From positions 1-13,894 of the forward strand of contig DAOTTI010000048.1 in assembly GCA_034437795.1 (NCBI GenBank): DNA of 13,894 bases, read 5' to 3'. Within the stretch, counting starts at the first letter, position 1; each line of letters starts with the position of its first letter. The notes below the pieces were generated by a model. It was not told where the DNA came from, ran no database searches, and saw nothing but the letters and a program-made list of their open reading frames with translations. Positions 1 to 6,835 of this stretch are shown here, piece by piece. This DNA is from DAOTTI01 sp034437795. Its GTDB lineage: Bacteria > Chloroflexota > UBA11872 > UBA12225. The position numbers were made by a program, and so were the translations under genes.

Positions 1-110
1 TCCCTGGCTCAACGCTTGCTGGCAGCTCCCCAGGGCCTTTCGTCGCCTGCTACGTCCTTCCTCGGCGCGCTGCGCCTAGGCATCCACAGTTTGCCCTTCG
101 TAGCTTGTCC
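1..110 (-). rRNA. rrl: 23S ribosomal RNA, 5' end (partial, runs off the left edge)
   Basis: Read on the minus strand, the stretch from position 110 leftwards matches the conserved 5' end of bacterial 23S rRNA. It contains GGACAAGCTACGAAGGGC, then CTGTGGATGCCTAGGC, then GAAGGACGTAGCAGGCGACG and a GGGGAGCTGCC block. These correspond to the E. coli landmarks GGUUAAGCGACUAAGCG, GUGGAUGCC and GAAGGACGUG. The mature 5' end is placed at about 110 by that alignment. The rest of the gene lies outside the window. No 16S rRNA or tRNA gene is found upstream; a protein-coding gene lies there instead. Open frames that cross this segment are therefore spurious. Confidence 0.93.
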
Positions 111-241
111 CCTCGACCCTTCGTCGGCAACATTGACGTTTTCCTCTTCAATTGTGAAGGAACTGCTCTCCGCTCCTGTCGAGGAGCGGGCACGCCACCG
201 CGCCGTGCGGCGCTGGTCAAGATGTGAGGCGTGCGGATCAA
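111..241 (-). other. 23S rRNA leader with hairpin and boxA-like element
   Basis: This is the stretch between the predicted transcription start (about 237-241) and the 23S 5' end. It contains a perfect 8-bp hairpin, CCGCTCCT-cgac-AGGAGCGG (170-189, minus strand). Just after it comes GCAGTTCCTTCACAATTGAA (about 147-166), which resembles the boxA-type motif (TTCCTTGAAAACTGA-like) found before 23S genes in many rRNA spacers and used for rRNA antitermination. The role of these elements is inferred from position and resemblance. Confidence 0.6.
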
Positions 242-242
242 A

Positions 243-271
243 AATGTATCACCCCGCGCGCCCAATGTCAA
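243..271 (-). promoter_or_regulatory. Sigma70-type promoter for 23S rRNA
   Basis: On the minus strand a perfect -35 box TTGACA (266-271) is followed after exactly 17 nt by TACATT (243-248), matching 4 of 6 positions of the -10 consensus. It lies only 18 nt past the stop codon of the PDO-like gene and points at the 23S rRNA about 130 nt downstream. This supports independent transcription of 23S in the absence of an upstream 16S gene. Start-site usage is predicted, not shown. Confidence 0.75.
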
Positions 272-288
272 ATTCGGGGAGCGCGCCG

Positions 289-1041
289 TCAGGCGTCTGC
301 CGGCGGCGACACGGCGCGCAGCACCTCCTGCACAAAGCGCGCCTCCGGTACCGCGCCCACGAGCTCCACGCGGTCGTTCGCGACCGTCTTCGGCACGGCC
401 CGAACGGCGTAGCGGGCGCTCAGGTTGGCGAACTCGTTCGCTTCGATGACGTCCGCCACCACCTGCTCGCTTTCCATCGCCATCTGGTGCGCCAGCCTGG
501 CCACCGTGGGGCAGTGCGGTCAGGTCGGCGTGACGAAGACCTGCAGGTGCAGCGGCGCCGGCAGCTGCGCCAGTGCCTGGCGAGTGGCGTCGGTCAGCCT
601 GGTGCGGCGGCGGGACAGATCGATGATGTCCTCAACTAGCGTGGCAAACTCGTAGCCGGCCGGCAGTCCGAAGAACCGCACCAGCCCGTGCTCCGCCTGG
701 CGCGCCTCGGGCCCGCGAGCCGGCTCCGGCCCTTGCCCATCCCGCCGCTCGGCCGGCCGGCCCGCCCGGAGGAGCAGGGCCGGGGTGCGCTCGATCCGGT
801 AGCGCTGGGCCAGTTCCGGCTCCAGCCGCGGATTGTGGATCGCCAGGTGCAGCTTGGGCGAGAGCGCCGCCAGCTCCTCGACGAGCTGTTGGGTCTCGCG
901 CCCCGTCTGGGGCTCGTCTCGCCCCGGGATGTAGAGGCCGCTGGGCGGCTGCACGAAGAGCAGCAGCGTCACGTCATGGTCAAGCTCGGTCTCGAACCGA
1001 GCGCGCAGCCGTTCCTGCTCAGTGGAACCGATCAACGCCAT
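289..1041 (-). CDS. Selenocysteine-containing PDO-like (glutaredoxin/thioredoxin-fold) disulfide oxidoreductase, TGA recoded
   Basis: The product (250 residues) has two tandem thioredoxin folds, as in the thermophile protein disulfide oxidoreductase (PDO) family, which handles cytoplasmic dithiol/disulfide exchange. Family hallmarks are the linker FFGLPAGYEFATLVEDIID (about 123-141), VFVTPT before the active site, RLAHQMAMES after it, and the cis-Pro segment AVPKTV (Pro217). Where relatives have TPTCPYCP, this gene reads TPT-TGA-PHCP: the TGA is codon 174 (520-522) and the resolving Cys is 177. The frame is intact on both sides of the TGA, and conservation continues through the stop at 289. 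This fits Sec insertion (UPHC). The N-terminal fold (about 20-95) has QPPSGLYIPG where a CxxC would be, so it lacks a redox pair; it also has a low-complexity insert (about 95-118). The ATG at 1041 follows a purine-rich stretch and starts where family members start. Upstream in-frame sequence to 1191 runs into simple repeats. The alternative is a single-base error of TGC, or a pseudogene. Confidence 0.82.
486..505 (-). promoter_or_regulatory. Bacterial SECIS-like hairpin downstream of the in-frame TGA
   Basis: In the mRNA, 15 nt after the TGA, GGUG-GCC pairs with GGC-CACC across a one-base bulge (G). The tip is A-GGC-U, with the loop G residues 23-24 nt past the TGA. The stem can be extended by CCA (507-509) pairing with UGG (481-483 region) across an internal loop. 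E. coli fdhF SECIS has a similar architecture: GGU, bulged U, GC, loop AGGUCU, with the loop G pair about 19-20 nt past the TGA. The loop is partly made by a relatively rare AGG Arg codon. Binding by SelB is inferred. Confidence 0.6.
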
Positions 1042-1126
1042 CTCTACCAACTCTCGCTCTGACAGGTTCGCACGTCTATCAAGATCCAAGATCGCAATTC
1101 CATATTCCCTGCCACGAGCAGCCGTG

Positions 1127-1236
1127 TCAAAGCTTGCCGCCCGCAGCAGCCCCATCAGCTCACTCGCTCCTCGGCACTCGGCACTCGCCACTCGCTACTC
1201 GCGTCTCAAAGCTCGTCGCCCGCGACAGCCCCGTCA
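1127..1236. repeat. Diverged 31-bp direct duplication flanking a heptamer tandem repeat
   Basis: Two 31-nt segments (1127-1157 and 1206-1236) share 26 of 31 bases. Both begin TCAAAGCT and both contain CGCCCGC and CAGCCCC. Between them, 1171-1205 consists of five 7-nt units: TCGGCAC, TCGGCAC, TCGCCAC, TCGCTAC, TCGCGTC. This lies between the GH1-like gene and the PDO gene. It would fall within an N-terminal extension of the PDO gene if translation began at 1191, which argues that the extension is not coding. The gap 1042-1306 holds no other recognisable gene. Confidence 0.75.
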
Positions 1237-1306
1237 AGGCTCCTCGGGCCGCCTGATCTGCCGGCTGCCTTGCATCGCCCTTGGCGCGCTGCCCCTCAAG
1301 CCTGGC

Positions 1307-2584
1307 CTAGCCGGCGGCCACCGCCTGCTCGCGTAGTGGTCGTTCGCGCCTGTCTTTGCTCGCTCCGATGACCGGGACCGGCCGCTCGGCCGGCGCCGCG
1401 GTGGGCGGGACCGGCAGCAGGCCCGACTCGTCCAGGCGCTGGCGCTGGCGTAGCAGCTCGTCCCGGAACGGACGGTAGAGGACACGCTTGAGCGTGTCCC
1501 CATCCGGCACCAGATCCCACATGCCGAACTCCATGAAATGGCCGCCGTGCCAGTCGGGCATGTCGATGATCGGGTAGAGGCAGATGCCCTGGATATCCAG
1601 CCCCGCCTCCAGTGCGGCCAGGACCTCTGTGACGATGTCGCGCAGCCACCGCGGGCGTAGCTCGCCCCAGCACCCCGTTTCGGTAATGAGAATGGGATGG
1701 CCCGGATAGCGCGCCGCCACCTCCATCAGCATCTCGCGGAAGGGGCGCCGGCGCGGGTCGTCATAGGGGAGCGTCGTGCCGCGGCAGTGCTCCCACTGGC
1801 CGCTCAGGTAGTAATTGACGCCGATGATGTCCAGGTGCGCCGGGCTCCCGCCGAACTGCGGCCATTCCTTCCCGCTCAGGATGTCCCACGCCTGCCATTG
1901 GAAGGTGTTGAACAGGGCGGCGTCCTCGGCAAGCTCCGGCTCATCGGCCGGTGCCACCGTGTGACAGACGGGGTCCACGTTCACGAAGCGCGCGCCGGGA
2001 TCGGCCGCGCGAATGGCGTTGATCCCAGCGATGGCGGCCTGCGCCAGCTGCAGCTTGAGGTCAAAGCCGCGCCCGCGCTCAAAGGGCGCAAACCAGCCCA
2101 CCTCTCCGCCGGCCCAGGCGTAGAACGACGGTTCGTTGACGGGGGTGTAAAAGCGCGTGCCTTCGGCCGCACGGTTGCCCGTACGGCGTAGCAGGTAGCG
2201 CGCGAAGGCGTAGCAATAGTCAGCAAACCGCGGCACGAAGTCGGGCGAGAAGGGGTCCAGGTAGGTGGGGAACCCGTAATGAAAGAGGTCCCAGATCTGG
2301 GTCAGGCCCTGGCGAAGCCCCTCGTCGATGAACGGAGCCACGGGCCGGAAGTTGTAGCGCCCCTTCCGGTCCACGCGGTACCAGGGCACGCCTTCGCGCA
2401 CGGTCAGCAGGCCCAGCGACTTGACGCGCTGGTAGTCCTCGGCCAGAAAGCGGTCGTGCTGCGTCAGCTTGGTCAGATCCTGCCGTTCGCCGCGCCGATT
2501 GACGTGGGTCGACGATTCGAACCCCGCCTGGAAGAAGCTGGGGAAGAGTGCGACGTGCCGGCGCTGCGTCAGGTCCTCGCTCAC
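1307..2584 (-). CDS. Glycoside hydrolase, GH1-like (clan GH-A) beta-glycosidase
   Basis: The product (425 residues) is a TIM-barrel retaining glycosidase of the GH1/beta-glucosidase type; its substrate cannot be told. The N-terminus FPSFFQAGFESSTH (about 14-27) matches the first barrel strand of GH1-like enzymes. TPVNEP (147-152) supplies the Asn-Glu acid/base pair (N150, E151). ILITETG (298-304) supplies the presumed nucleophile E302. The strand DIIGVNYY (252-259) and the motif EFGMWDLV (352-359) also fit. No signal peptide is seen, so it is probably cytoplasmic. The GTG at 2584 is chosen because AAGGAG lies 6 nt upstream and conserved sequence starts shortly after; upstream in-frame codons to 2740 are Pro/Arg-rich and unlike the family. 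It is encoded on the same strand as the PDO gene, 265 nt away, with no sugar-transport or regulator gene nearby. The C-terminal 30-40 residues are low complexity. Confidence 0.82.
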   Translation of the reverse strand: MSEDLTQRRHVALFPSFFQAGFESSTHVNRRGERQDLTKLTQHDRFLAEDYQRVKSLGLLTVREGVPWYRVDRKGRYNFRPVAPFIDEGLRQGLTQIWDLFHYGFPTYLDPFSPDFVPRFADYCYAFARYLLRRTGNRAAEGTRFYTPVNEPSFYAWAGGEVGWFAPFERGRGFDLKLQLAQAAIAGINAIRAADPGARFVNVDPVCHTVAPADEPELAEDAALFNTFQWQAWDILSGKEWPQFGGSPAHLDIIGVNYYLSGQWEHCRGTTLPYDDPRRRPFREMLMEVAARYPGHPILITETGCWGELRPRWLRDIVTEVLAALEAGLDIQGICLYPIIDMPDWHGGHFMEFGMWDLVPDGDTLKRVLYRPFRDELLRQRQRLDESGLLPVPPTAAPAERPVPVIGASKDRRERPLREQAVAAG

Positions 2585-2929
2585 GACGGTCTCCTTCGGG
2601 ACAAGGATGGACGGCCCCCGTCGGCCAGATCCGTGCCACCGTGGCGCGGGCCAGCGCCGCGCCGGCCGCCCGGGGACGGACGCAAGAGCCCTGAGAGTGT
2701 ACCAGCGCGCCGGCGGCCCGAGCGGCGGGGGCGGGAGCAAAGGGCTGTGTTAGAATGGGAAGTACCCCACTTCTCATCCCTCCCATCAAGGACTGAGCGG
2801 TGAGGACTGTGGTCTGCGGTATTTCCGCGCCGGCTCAGCCCTCAGCACTCAGTCCTTCATTACGCATGACGTCGTCTCGCCACTCGAACGACGTGCTGCG
2901 ACCATCGGATCACTGGGGCTAGGAGGCGT
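2585..2929. other. Intergenic region between divergent GH1-like gene and tig
   Basis: No gene is recognised in this 345-nt divergent region. It contains a -10-like TAGAAT at 2751-2756 (plus strand) that could serve tig but has no convincing -35 box. It also contains a large inverted repeat at 2788-2857 (separate entry). The ribosome-binding site AGGAGG for tig is at 2921-2926. Possible minus-strand promoters for the GH1-like gene are weak. Confidence 0.5.
2788..2857. repeat. Imperfect 22-bp inverted repeat with inner hairpin, upstream of tig
   Basis: Arm 1 (2788-2809) begins AAGGACTGAG and arm 2 (2836-2857) ends CTCAGTCCTT. The arms match at 19 of 22 positions, and the outer 10 bp are perfect. 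A second small hairpin, GCGG-tattt-CCGC, sits in the loop at 2816-2828. Arm 2 itself consists of heptamer units CTCAGCC, CTCAGCA, CTCAGTC. In RNA it would form a long structured element in the tig 5' untranslated region. Its function is unknown. Confidence 0.75.
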
Positions 2930-4417
2930 GTGAAGGTCACTACCGAGAAACCGGAGCCCGGCGTCACCACGCTCACCGTGGAGGTCCCGCCGGAGGACCT
3001 GGAGCGAGCCCTCGACCAGGCCTGGCGCCGGGTCGCGGCTCGCGTCAACATCCCCGGGTTCCGGCGCGGGAAGGCGCCACGGCCCCTGGTGGAGCGTCAC
3101 GTGGGCCCGGCGGCGATCAACGAGGAGGCGCTGCGCCGCCTCCTGCCAGAGCGCTACGACCAGGCCGTGGAGCAGGCAGGCATCCAGCCCATCGAGCGCC
3201 CGCAGTTCGACATCGTCCAATTCGAGCGCGGTAAGCCCCTCGTCTTTCGCGCCACCGTCGCCGTTCGCCCCACCGTGGAGCTGGGCGATTACCGTACGCT
3301 GGCGGTCGAACCGGAGCCGGTCACGCTCAACGAAGACGAGGTGCACAACGTCGTGGAGCGCCTGCGGGAGGCGCAGGCCCAGTGGATCCCCGTCGAAGAC
3401 CGCGGCGCGCAGGTCGGCGACCAGATCATCGCCGATCTCACCATCGAGTTCCCCGACCAGGGTGAGGGCCGCCCCGCCCGCACCTCGCGCCGCCAGGACG
3501 TGGAGATCGTCCTCGGGAACCACGCCTACCCCCCCGGCTTCGACGAGCAGGTCCAGGGGGCCAGGCCCGGTGAGACCCGCGAGTTCGTCCTGAGCTGGCC
3601 ATGGGGGCCCGCGCCGGGCGAGCCGGGCGCCGAGGCAGGAGCCGCGCCGGAGATGCGCTCCGCCCAGTTTACGGTCACGGTCAAGGATATCAAGCAGAAG
3701 CAGCTCCCCGCCCTCGACGACGCCTTCGCGCGCTCGGTGGGGGACTTCGAATCCCTGCCGGCGCTGCTGGAGGACGTCCGCCGGCGCCTGCGCCAGGAGG
3801 CGGTGCGGTCCGCCCGTGTGGCGACCGAAAACAAGGTGGTGAACGCCGTCATCGAGCGGTCGACCTTTGAGATCCCGCAGCGCCTGATTGAGCTGGAGAC
3901 GGAGGCCCTGGCCAACGAGCGCCGCCAGGCCCTGGCCGAGCAGCGCATGACGCTGGAACGCTATCTGGCGATCATCGGCCAGACGGAGGAGGCCTGGCGG
4001 GCGGAGCTGCGGGAGCAGGCGGTGCGCCAGCTCAAGGCCCGCCTGGTCCTTGACCGCGTCGCCGAGCAGGAGGGGATTACCGTCTCCGCCGACGAGATCC
4101 GTGAGGAGATCGAGCGGACGGCGCAGCAGTATGGCGAGCAGGCGCCCGAGGTGCGGCGCATCCTCTCCAGCGACGACTCCCGCCGGCGGATCGAGGCCAG
4201 CCTGCGCCGGCACAAGGCCATCGAACGTCTGGTTGCCTACGCCGGCGGGTATCCTGATGGTGGGACGGCCGGCGCCGAGCCGCCGGCGCCGGTGGAGGCC
4301 GGTGGCGAGCCCGCCGCGCCCCCGGCGCCCGCCGCCATGGCGGATCGTGCGGCGGAGGGCTCGGCAAGCGTCTCGGCCGCCCCATCCCGAGGGACGTCAG
4401 ACAGCGGAGCAGACTGA
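2930..4417 (+). CDS. tig: Trigger factor (ribosome-associated chaperone, PPIase)
   Basis: The product (495 residues) is trigger factor, which binds the ribosome exit tunnel through protein L23 and shields nascent chains. The N-terminal ribosome-binding domain (about 1-115) carries the signature GFRRGKAP (43-50). An FKBP-type peptidyl-prolyl isomerase domain follows (about 155-255, with GDQIIADLTIEF). The alpha-helical C-terminal chaperone domain spans about 260-440. An extra tail of about 55 residues rich in Ala, Pro and Gly (441-495) makes the protein longer than E. coli Tig (432 residues) and is probably disordered. Translation starts at the GTG at 2930, close behind AGGAGG; the overlapping GTG at 2928 is out of frame. 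It is followed 88 nt later by clpP, the common bacterial order tig-clpP-clpX, suggesting shared transcription. Confidence 0.95.
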   Translation: MKVTTEKPEPGVTTLTVEVPPEDLERALDQAWRRVAARVNIPGFRRGKAPRPLVERHVGPAAINEEALRRLLPERYDQAVEQAGIQPIERPQFDIVQFERGKPLVFRATVAVRPTVELGDYRTLAVEPEPVTLNEDEVHNVVERLREAQAQWIPVEDRGAQVGDQIIADLTIEFPDQGEGRPARTSRRQDVEIVLGNHAYPPGFDEQVQGARPGETREFVLSWPWGPAPGEPGAEAGAAPEMRSAQFTVTVKDIKQKQLPALDDAFARSVGDFESLPALLEDVRRRLRQEAVRSARVATENKVVNAVIERSTFEIPQRLIELETEALANERRQALAEQRMTLERYLAIIGQTEEAWRAELREQAVRQLKARLVLDRVAEQEGITVSADEIREEIERTAQQYGEQAPEVRRILSSDDSRRRIEASLRRHKAIERLVAYAGGYPDGGTAGAEPPAPVEAGGEPAAPPAPAAMADRAAEGSASVSAAPSRGTSDSGAD

Positions 4418-4505
4418 ACGGGTAAGACAGGTAGAACGTGGCGACCGCGCCGGTTGCGCTCCAGCACCCTCAGGCGGTATGTACGTGTGCAGGAGGATCG
4501 AACCA

Positions 4506-5132
4506 ATGGCCCTCATCCCCTACGTGATCGAGACCACCCCCCGCGGCGAACGCGGCATGGACATCTACTCACGCCTGCTGCGCGAGCGCATCATCTTCAT
4601 CGGCACGCCGATCGACGACCAGATCGCCAATCTGGTGGTGGCGCAGCTGCTCCTGCTGCGGTCCGAAGATCCGGACAAGGACATCCAGATCTACATCAAC
4701 ACCCCGGGCGGCGCGATCCACGCCGGCATGGCCATCTATGACACGATGCAGTACATCATGAACACCGGCAAGTGCCGCATCAACACCGTCTGCTATGGCC
4801 TGGCGGCGAGCTTCGGCGCCGTCCTCCTGGCCGGCGGTACCAAAGGGATGCGCCAGGCCCTGCCCAATGCCACCATCCTGATCCACCAGCCGTGGCAGCA
4901 GTCGACGGGAGCGCGCCAGGCCAGCGACATCGAGATCGAGGCGCGGGAGATCCTGCGCATCCGCAGCCGGCTCAACGAGATCCTGTCCCGACACACCGGC
5001 CAGCCCCTGGAGCGCATCCAGCGCGACACCGACCGCGATTTCTATATGACGGCCGAGCAGGCGGTGGAGTACGGGATCATTGACGAGGTCATCCAGGCGA
5101 CGCCAGCGGAGGTCCAGCAGGCCGCCGGCTAG
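4506..5132 (+). CDS. clpP: ATP-dependent Clp protease proteolytic subunit ClpP
   Basis: The product (208 residues, typical ClpP length) is the serine peptidase that forms a double-heptameric chamber and degrades proteins fed by ClpX or other Clp ATPases. The start MALIPYVIETTPRGERGMDIYSRLL is shown by MALIPYVIET and GERGMDIYSRLL, which match ClpP N-termini. The catalytic triad is visible: Ser102 in YGLAASFGAVLL, His127 in LIHQPW and Asp178 in RDTDRD. The oxyanion-hole segment NTPGG (65-69) is present. A few extra residues around MNTGKCRIN (85-93) shift the numbering relative to B. subtilis. The ATG at 4506 has AGGAGG 9 nt upstream; a longer open frame from further upstream overlaps tig and is not used. 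It lies between tig and clpX. Confidence 0.96.
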   Translation: MALIPYVIETTPRGERGMDIYSRLLRERIIFIGTPIDDQIANLVVAQLLLLRSEDPDKDIQIYINTPGGAIHAGMAIYDTMQYIMNTGKCRINTVCYGLAASFGAVLLAGGTKGMRQALPNATILIHQPWQQSTGARQASDIEIEAREILRIRSRLNEILSRHTGQPLERIQRDTDRDFYMTAEQAVEYGIIDEVIQATPAEVQQAAG

Positions 5133-5546
5133 CGCGCTCCTATGGCGGCGCTCCTTAGAGCAACGTTCCCAGCGCCGGCGCTCTGCCAGGACTTCCGCCG
5201 CGCAGGACGAGTGGGGCGCTTGCCTTGGCTGTGGCCATTGGCTCCCCGAGTGGAATAGCAATCGGCATGACGAACGACCCGCGAGTACCGGTCCACGGTG
5301 ATGCTGACGGTGACGCTGATGAACGCAGGCCAGATCAGGCCACTTGGCGGCGCCCAGCAGGATCGCCGTGGGGGAGTGCCAGGGCCCGGCACACTGGTCG
5401 CCCGAGACAGGCCGCGGACCGCGGTGTGGCTACCCAATTGTCCCGGCGGTTTCCGCTGCTGGCCGGAGTGCGGTACCGTTGGTAGTAATGGGCGTGCTGC
5501 GCGCCCGACGCCGAAAGAACGCTCCTAGGGGTCAGCGAAGAAACTC
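5133..5546. other. Intergenic region between clpP and clpX, nothing recognised
   Basis: The 414-nt gap has no open frame with family resemblance on either strand. Just after clpP there is a short direct repeat GCGCTCCT (about 5134-5141 and 5149-5156) but no clear intrinsic terminator with a T-tract. A weak -10-like TAGTAAT near 5483-5489 might precede clpX, without a good -35. The length is large for a clpP-clpX spacer in such a dense region, so it may hold gene remnants or an unrecognised small RNA. Confidence 0.4.
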
Positions 5547-6821
5547 ATGCCCAATCCACGGAACAGTCGCATCCAGTACCGTTGCTCATTCTGCGGCAAG
5601 ACCCAGGAGCAGGTGCGCCGCCTCATCGCCGGGCCGGGCGGGGTCTACATTTGCGACGAGTGCATTGAGCTGTGCCGCGAGATCATCGAAGAGGAAGCGG
5701 CACAGCCGGCGCAGAAGGCCAAATTTCCGTCCGCCCGCATCCCGACGCCCAAGCGCATCTACGAGCTCCTCAACCAGTACGTCATCGGGCAGGAGCGCGC
5801 CAAGAAGGTCCTTTCCGTCGCCGTCTACAACCACTACAAGCGCATCAGCGCGGGCATGCAGATCGACGAGGTCGAGCTGCAGAAGAGCAACATCCTGCTC
5901 GTTGGCCCCACCGGCTGCGGGAAGACCCTGCTCGCCCAGACCCTGGCCAAGATCCTGGACGTGCCGTTCTGCATCGCCGACGCTACGGCCCTGACCGAGG
6001 CCGGGTACGTCGGGGAGGACGTGGAGAACATCCTGCTGCGCCTGATCCAAGCGGCCGATTACGACATCGCCCGCGCGGAGCGGGGCATCGTCTACATCGA
6101 CGAGATCGATAAGATCGCCCGCAAGGCCGACAACCCGTCCATCACACGCGACGTCTCCGGCGAAGGCGTGCAGCAGGCCTTGCTCAAGATCATTGAGGGC
6201 TCCGTCGCCAACGTCCCGCCTCAGGGCGGGCGCAAGCACCCCCACCAGGACTTCATTCAGATCAACACCACCAACATCCTCTTCATCTGCGGCGGGGCCT
6301 TTGAGGGGCTGGATAAGATCGTCGCCGCCCGCATCGGCCACCGCCGGTCCATCGGCTTCAAGGCCCTCAAGTCGGACGAGACGCAGGACACGCAGGTCCT
6401 GCGCCACGTCACGACCGACGATCTGCTCAAGTATGGCCTGATCCCCGAGTTCGTCGGCCGTCTGCCGGTCACGGTTAGCCTGGATGCGCTGACCAAAGAA
6501 GACCTGATGCGCATCCTGACCGAGCCGAAGAACGCCATCGTCAAGCAGTATCAGAAGTTCTTCGCCCTCGATAAGGTGGAGCTCGTCTTCCGTGAGGATG
6601 CCCTGGAGGCGGCGGCCGATCTGGCTATCAAGCAGAAGACGGGGGCCCGCGGGCTGCGCACGATCATCGAGGACGTGCTGCTGGACGTGATGTACGAGAT
6701 CCCGTCTCGCGCCGACGTCAAGCGGTGCATCGTGACCGCCGACGTGATCTACGGGCGGGGCCGGCCGGAGCTGGAGCTCCGGCCAGACCGCGCCCTGATC
6801 CCTGAAGAGAAATCGGCCTAA
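5547..6821 (+). CDS. clpX: ATP-dependent Clp protease ATP-binding subunit ClpX
   Basis: The product (424 residues, as in E. coli) is the AAA+ unfoldase that recognises tagged substrates and threads them into ClpP. The N-terminal zinc-binding domain has Cys13, Cys16, Cys36 and Cys39 (CSFC...CDEC). Walker A is GPTGCGKT (120-127), Walker B IVYIDEID (181-188) and pore loop GYVG (153-156). The ClpP-docking IGF loop is at 269-271 (RRSIGFKA). The Arg finger region is PEFVGRLP (300-307), and sensor 2 GARGLR is at 366-371. All key residues are present. The ATG at 5547 begins directly before the zinc domain; its ribosome-binding site is weak (purine-rich GCGAAGAAA). It lies downstream of clpP and converges with nadA. 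Confidence 0.97.
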   Translation: MPNPRNSRIQYRCSFCGKTQEQVRRLIAGPGGVYICDECIELCREIIEEEAAQPAQKAKFPSARIPTPKRIYELLNQYVIGQERAKKVLSVAVYNHYKRISAGMQIDEVELQKSNILLVGPTGCGKTLLAQTLAKILDVPFCIADATALTEAGYVGEDVENILLRLIQAADYDIARAERGIVYIDEIDKIARKADNPSITRDVSGEGVQQALLKIIEGSVANVPPQGGRKHPHQDFIQINTTNILFICGGAFEGLDKIVAARIGHRRSIGFKALKSDETQDTQVLRHVTTDDLLKYGLIPEFVGRLPVTVSLDALTKEDLMRILTEPKNAIVKQYQKFFALDKVELVFREDALEAAADLAIKQKTGARGLRTIIEDVLLDVMYEIPSRADVKRCIVTADVIYGRGRPELELRPDRALIPEEKSA

Positions 6822-6835
6822 CCCCGACCACTCAG

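Noticed and set aside
289..504. A separate small gene downstream of the TGA, starting at a GTG
   Set aside because: Its sequence is the direct C-terminal continuation of the PDO fold, in the same frame, beginning in the middle of the active-site helix; recoding explains it better.
16..639. Plus-strand open frame of 207 codons at the left edge
   Set aside because: It overlaps the 23S rRNA 5' end on the opposite strand and the conserved PDO-like gene; the protein is Arg/Ala-rich and unlike any family.
1042..1191. N-terminal extension of the PDO-like protein by 50 residues (start at 1191)
   Set aside because: The added part crosses the heptamer and duplication region and has no family resemblance; homologues begin near the ATG at 1041.
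2849..4213. Long minus-strand open frame opposite tig
   Set aside because: It is a shadow of the trigger factor gene, Leu/Arg/Asp-rich with no recognisable domain.
5129..5437. Minus-strand frame with a VDRYSR string resembling DDE transposases
   Set aside because: A six-residue match without catalytic context, inverted repeats or other transposase motifs is not enough.
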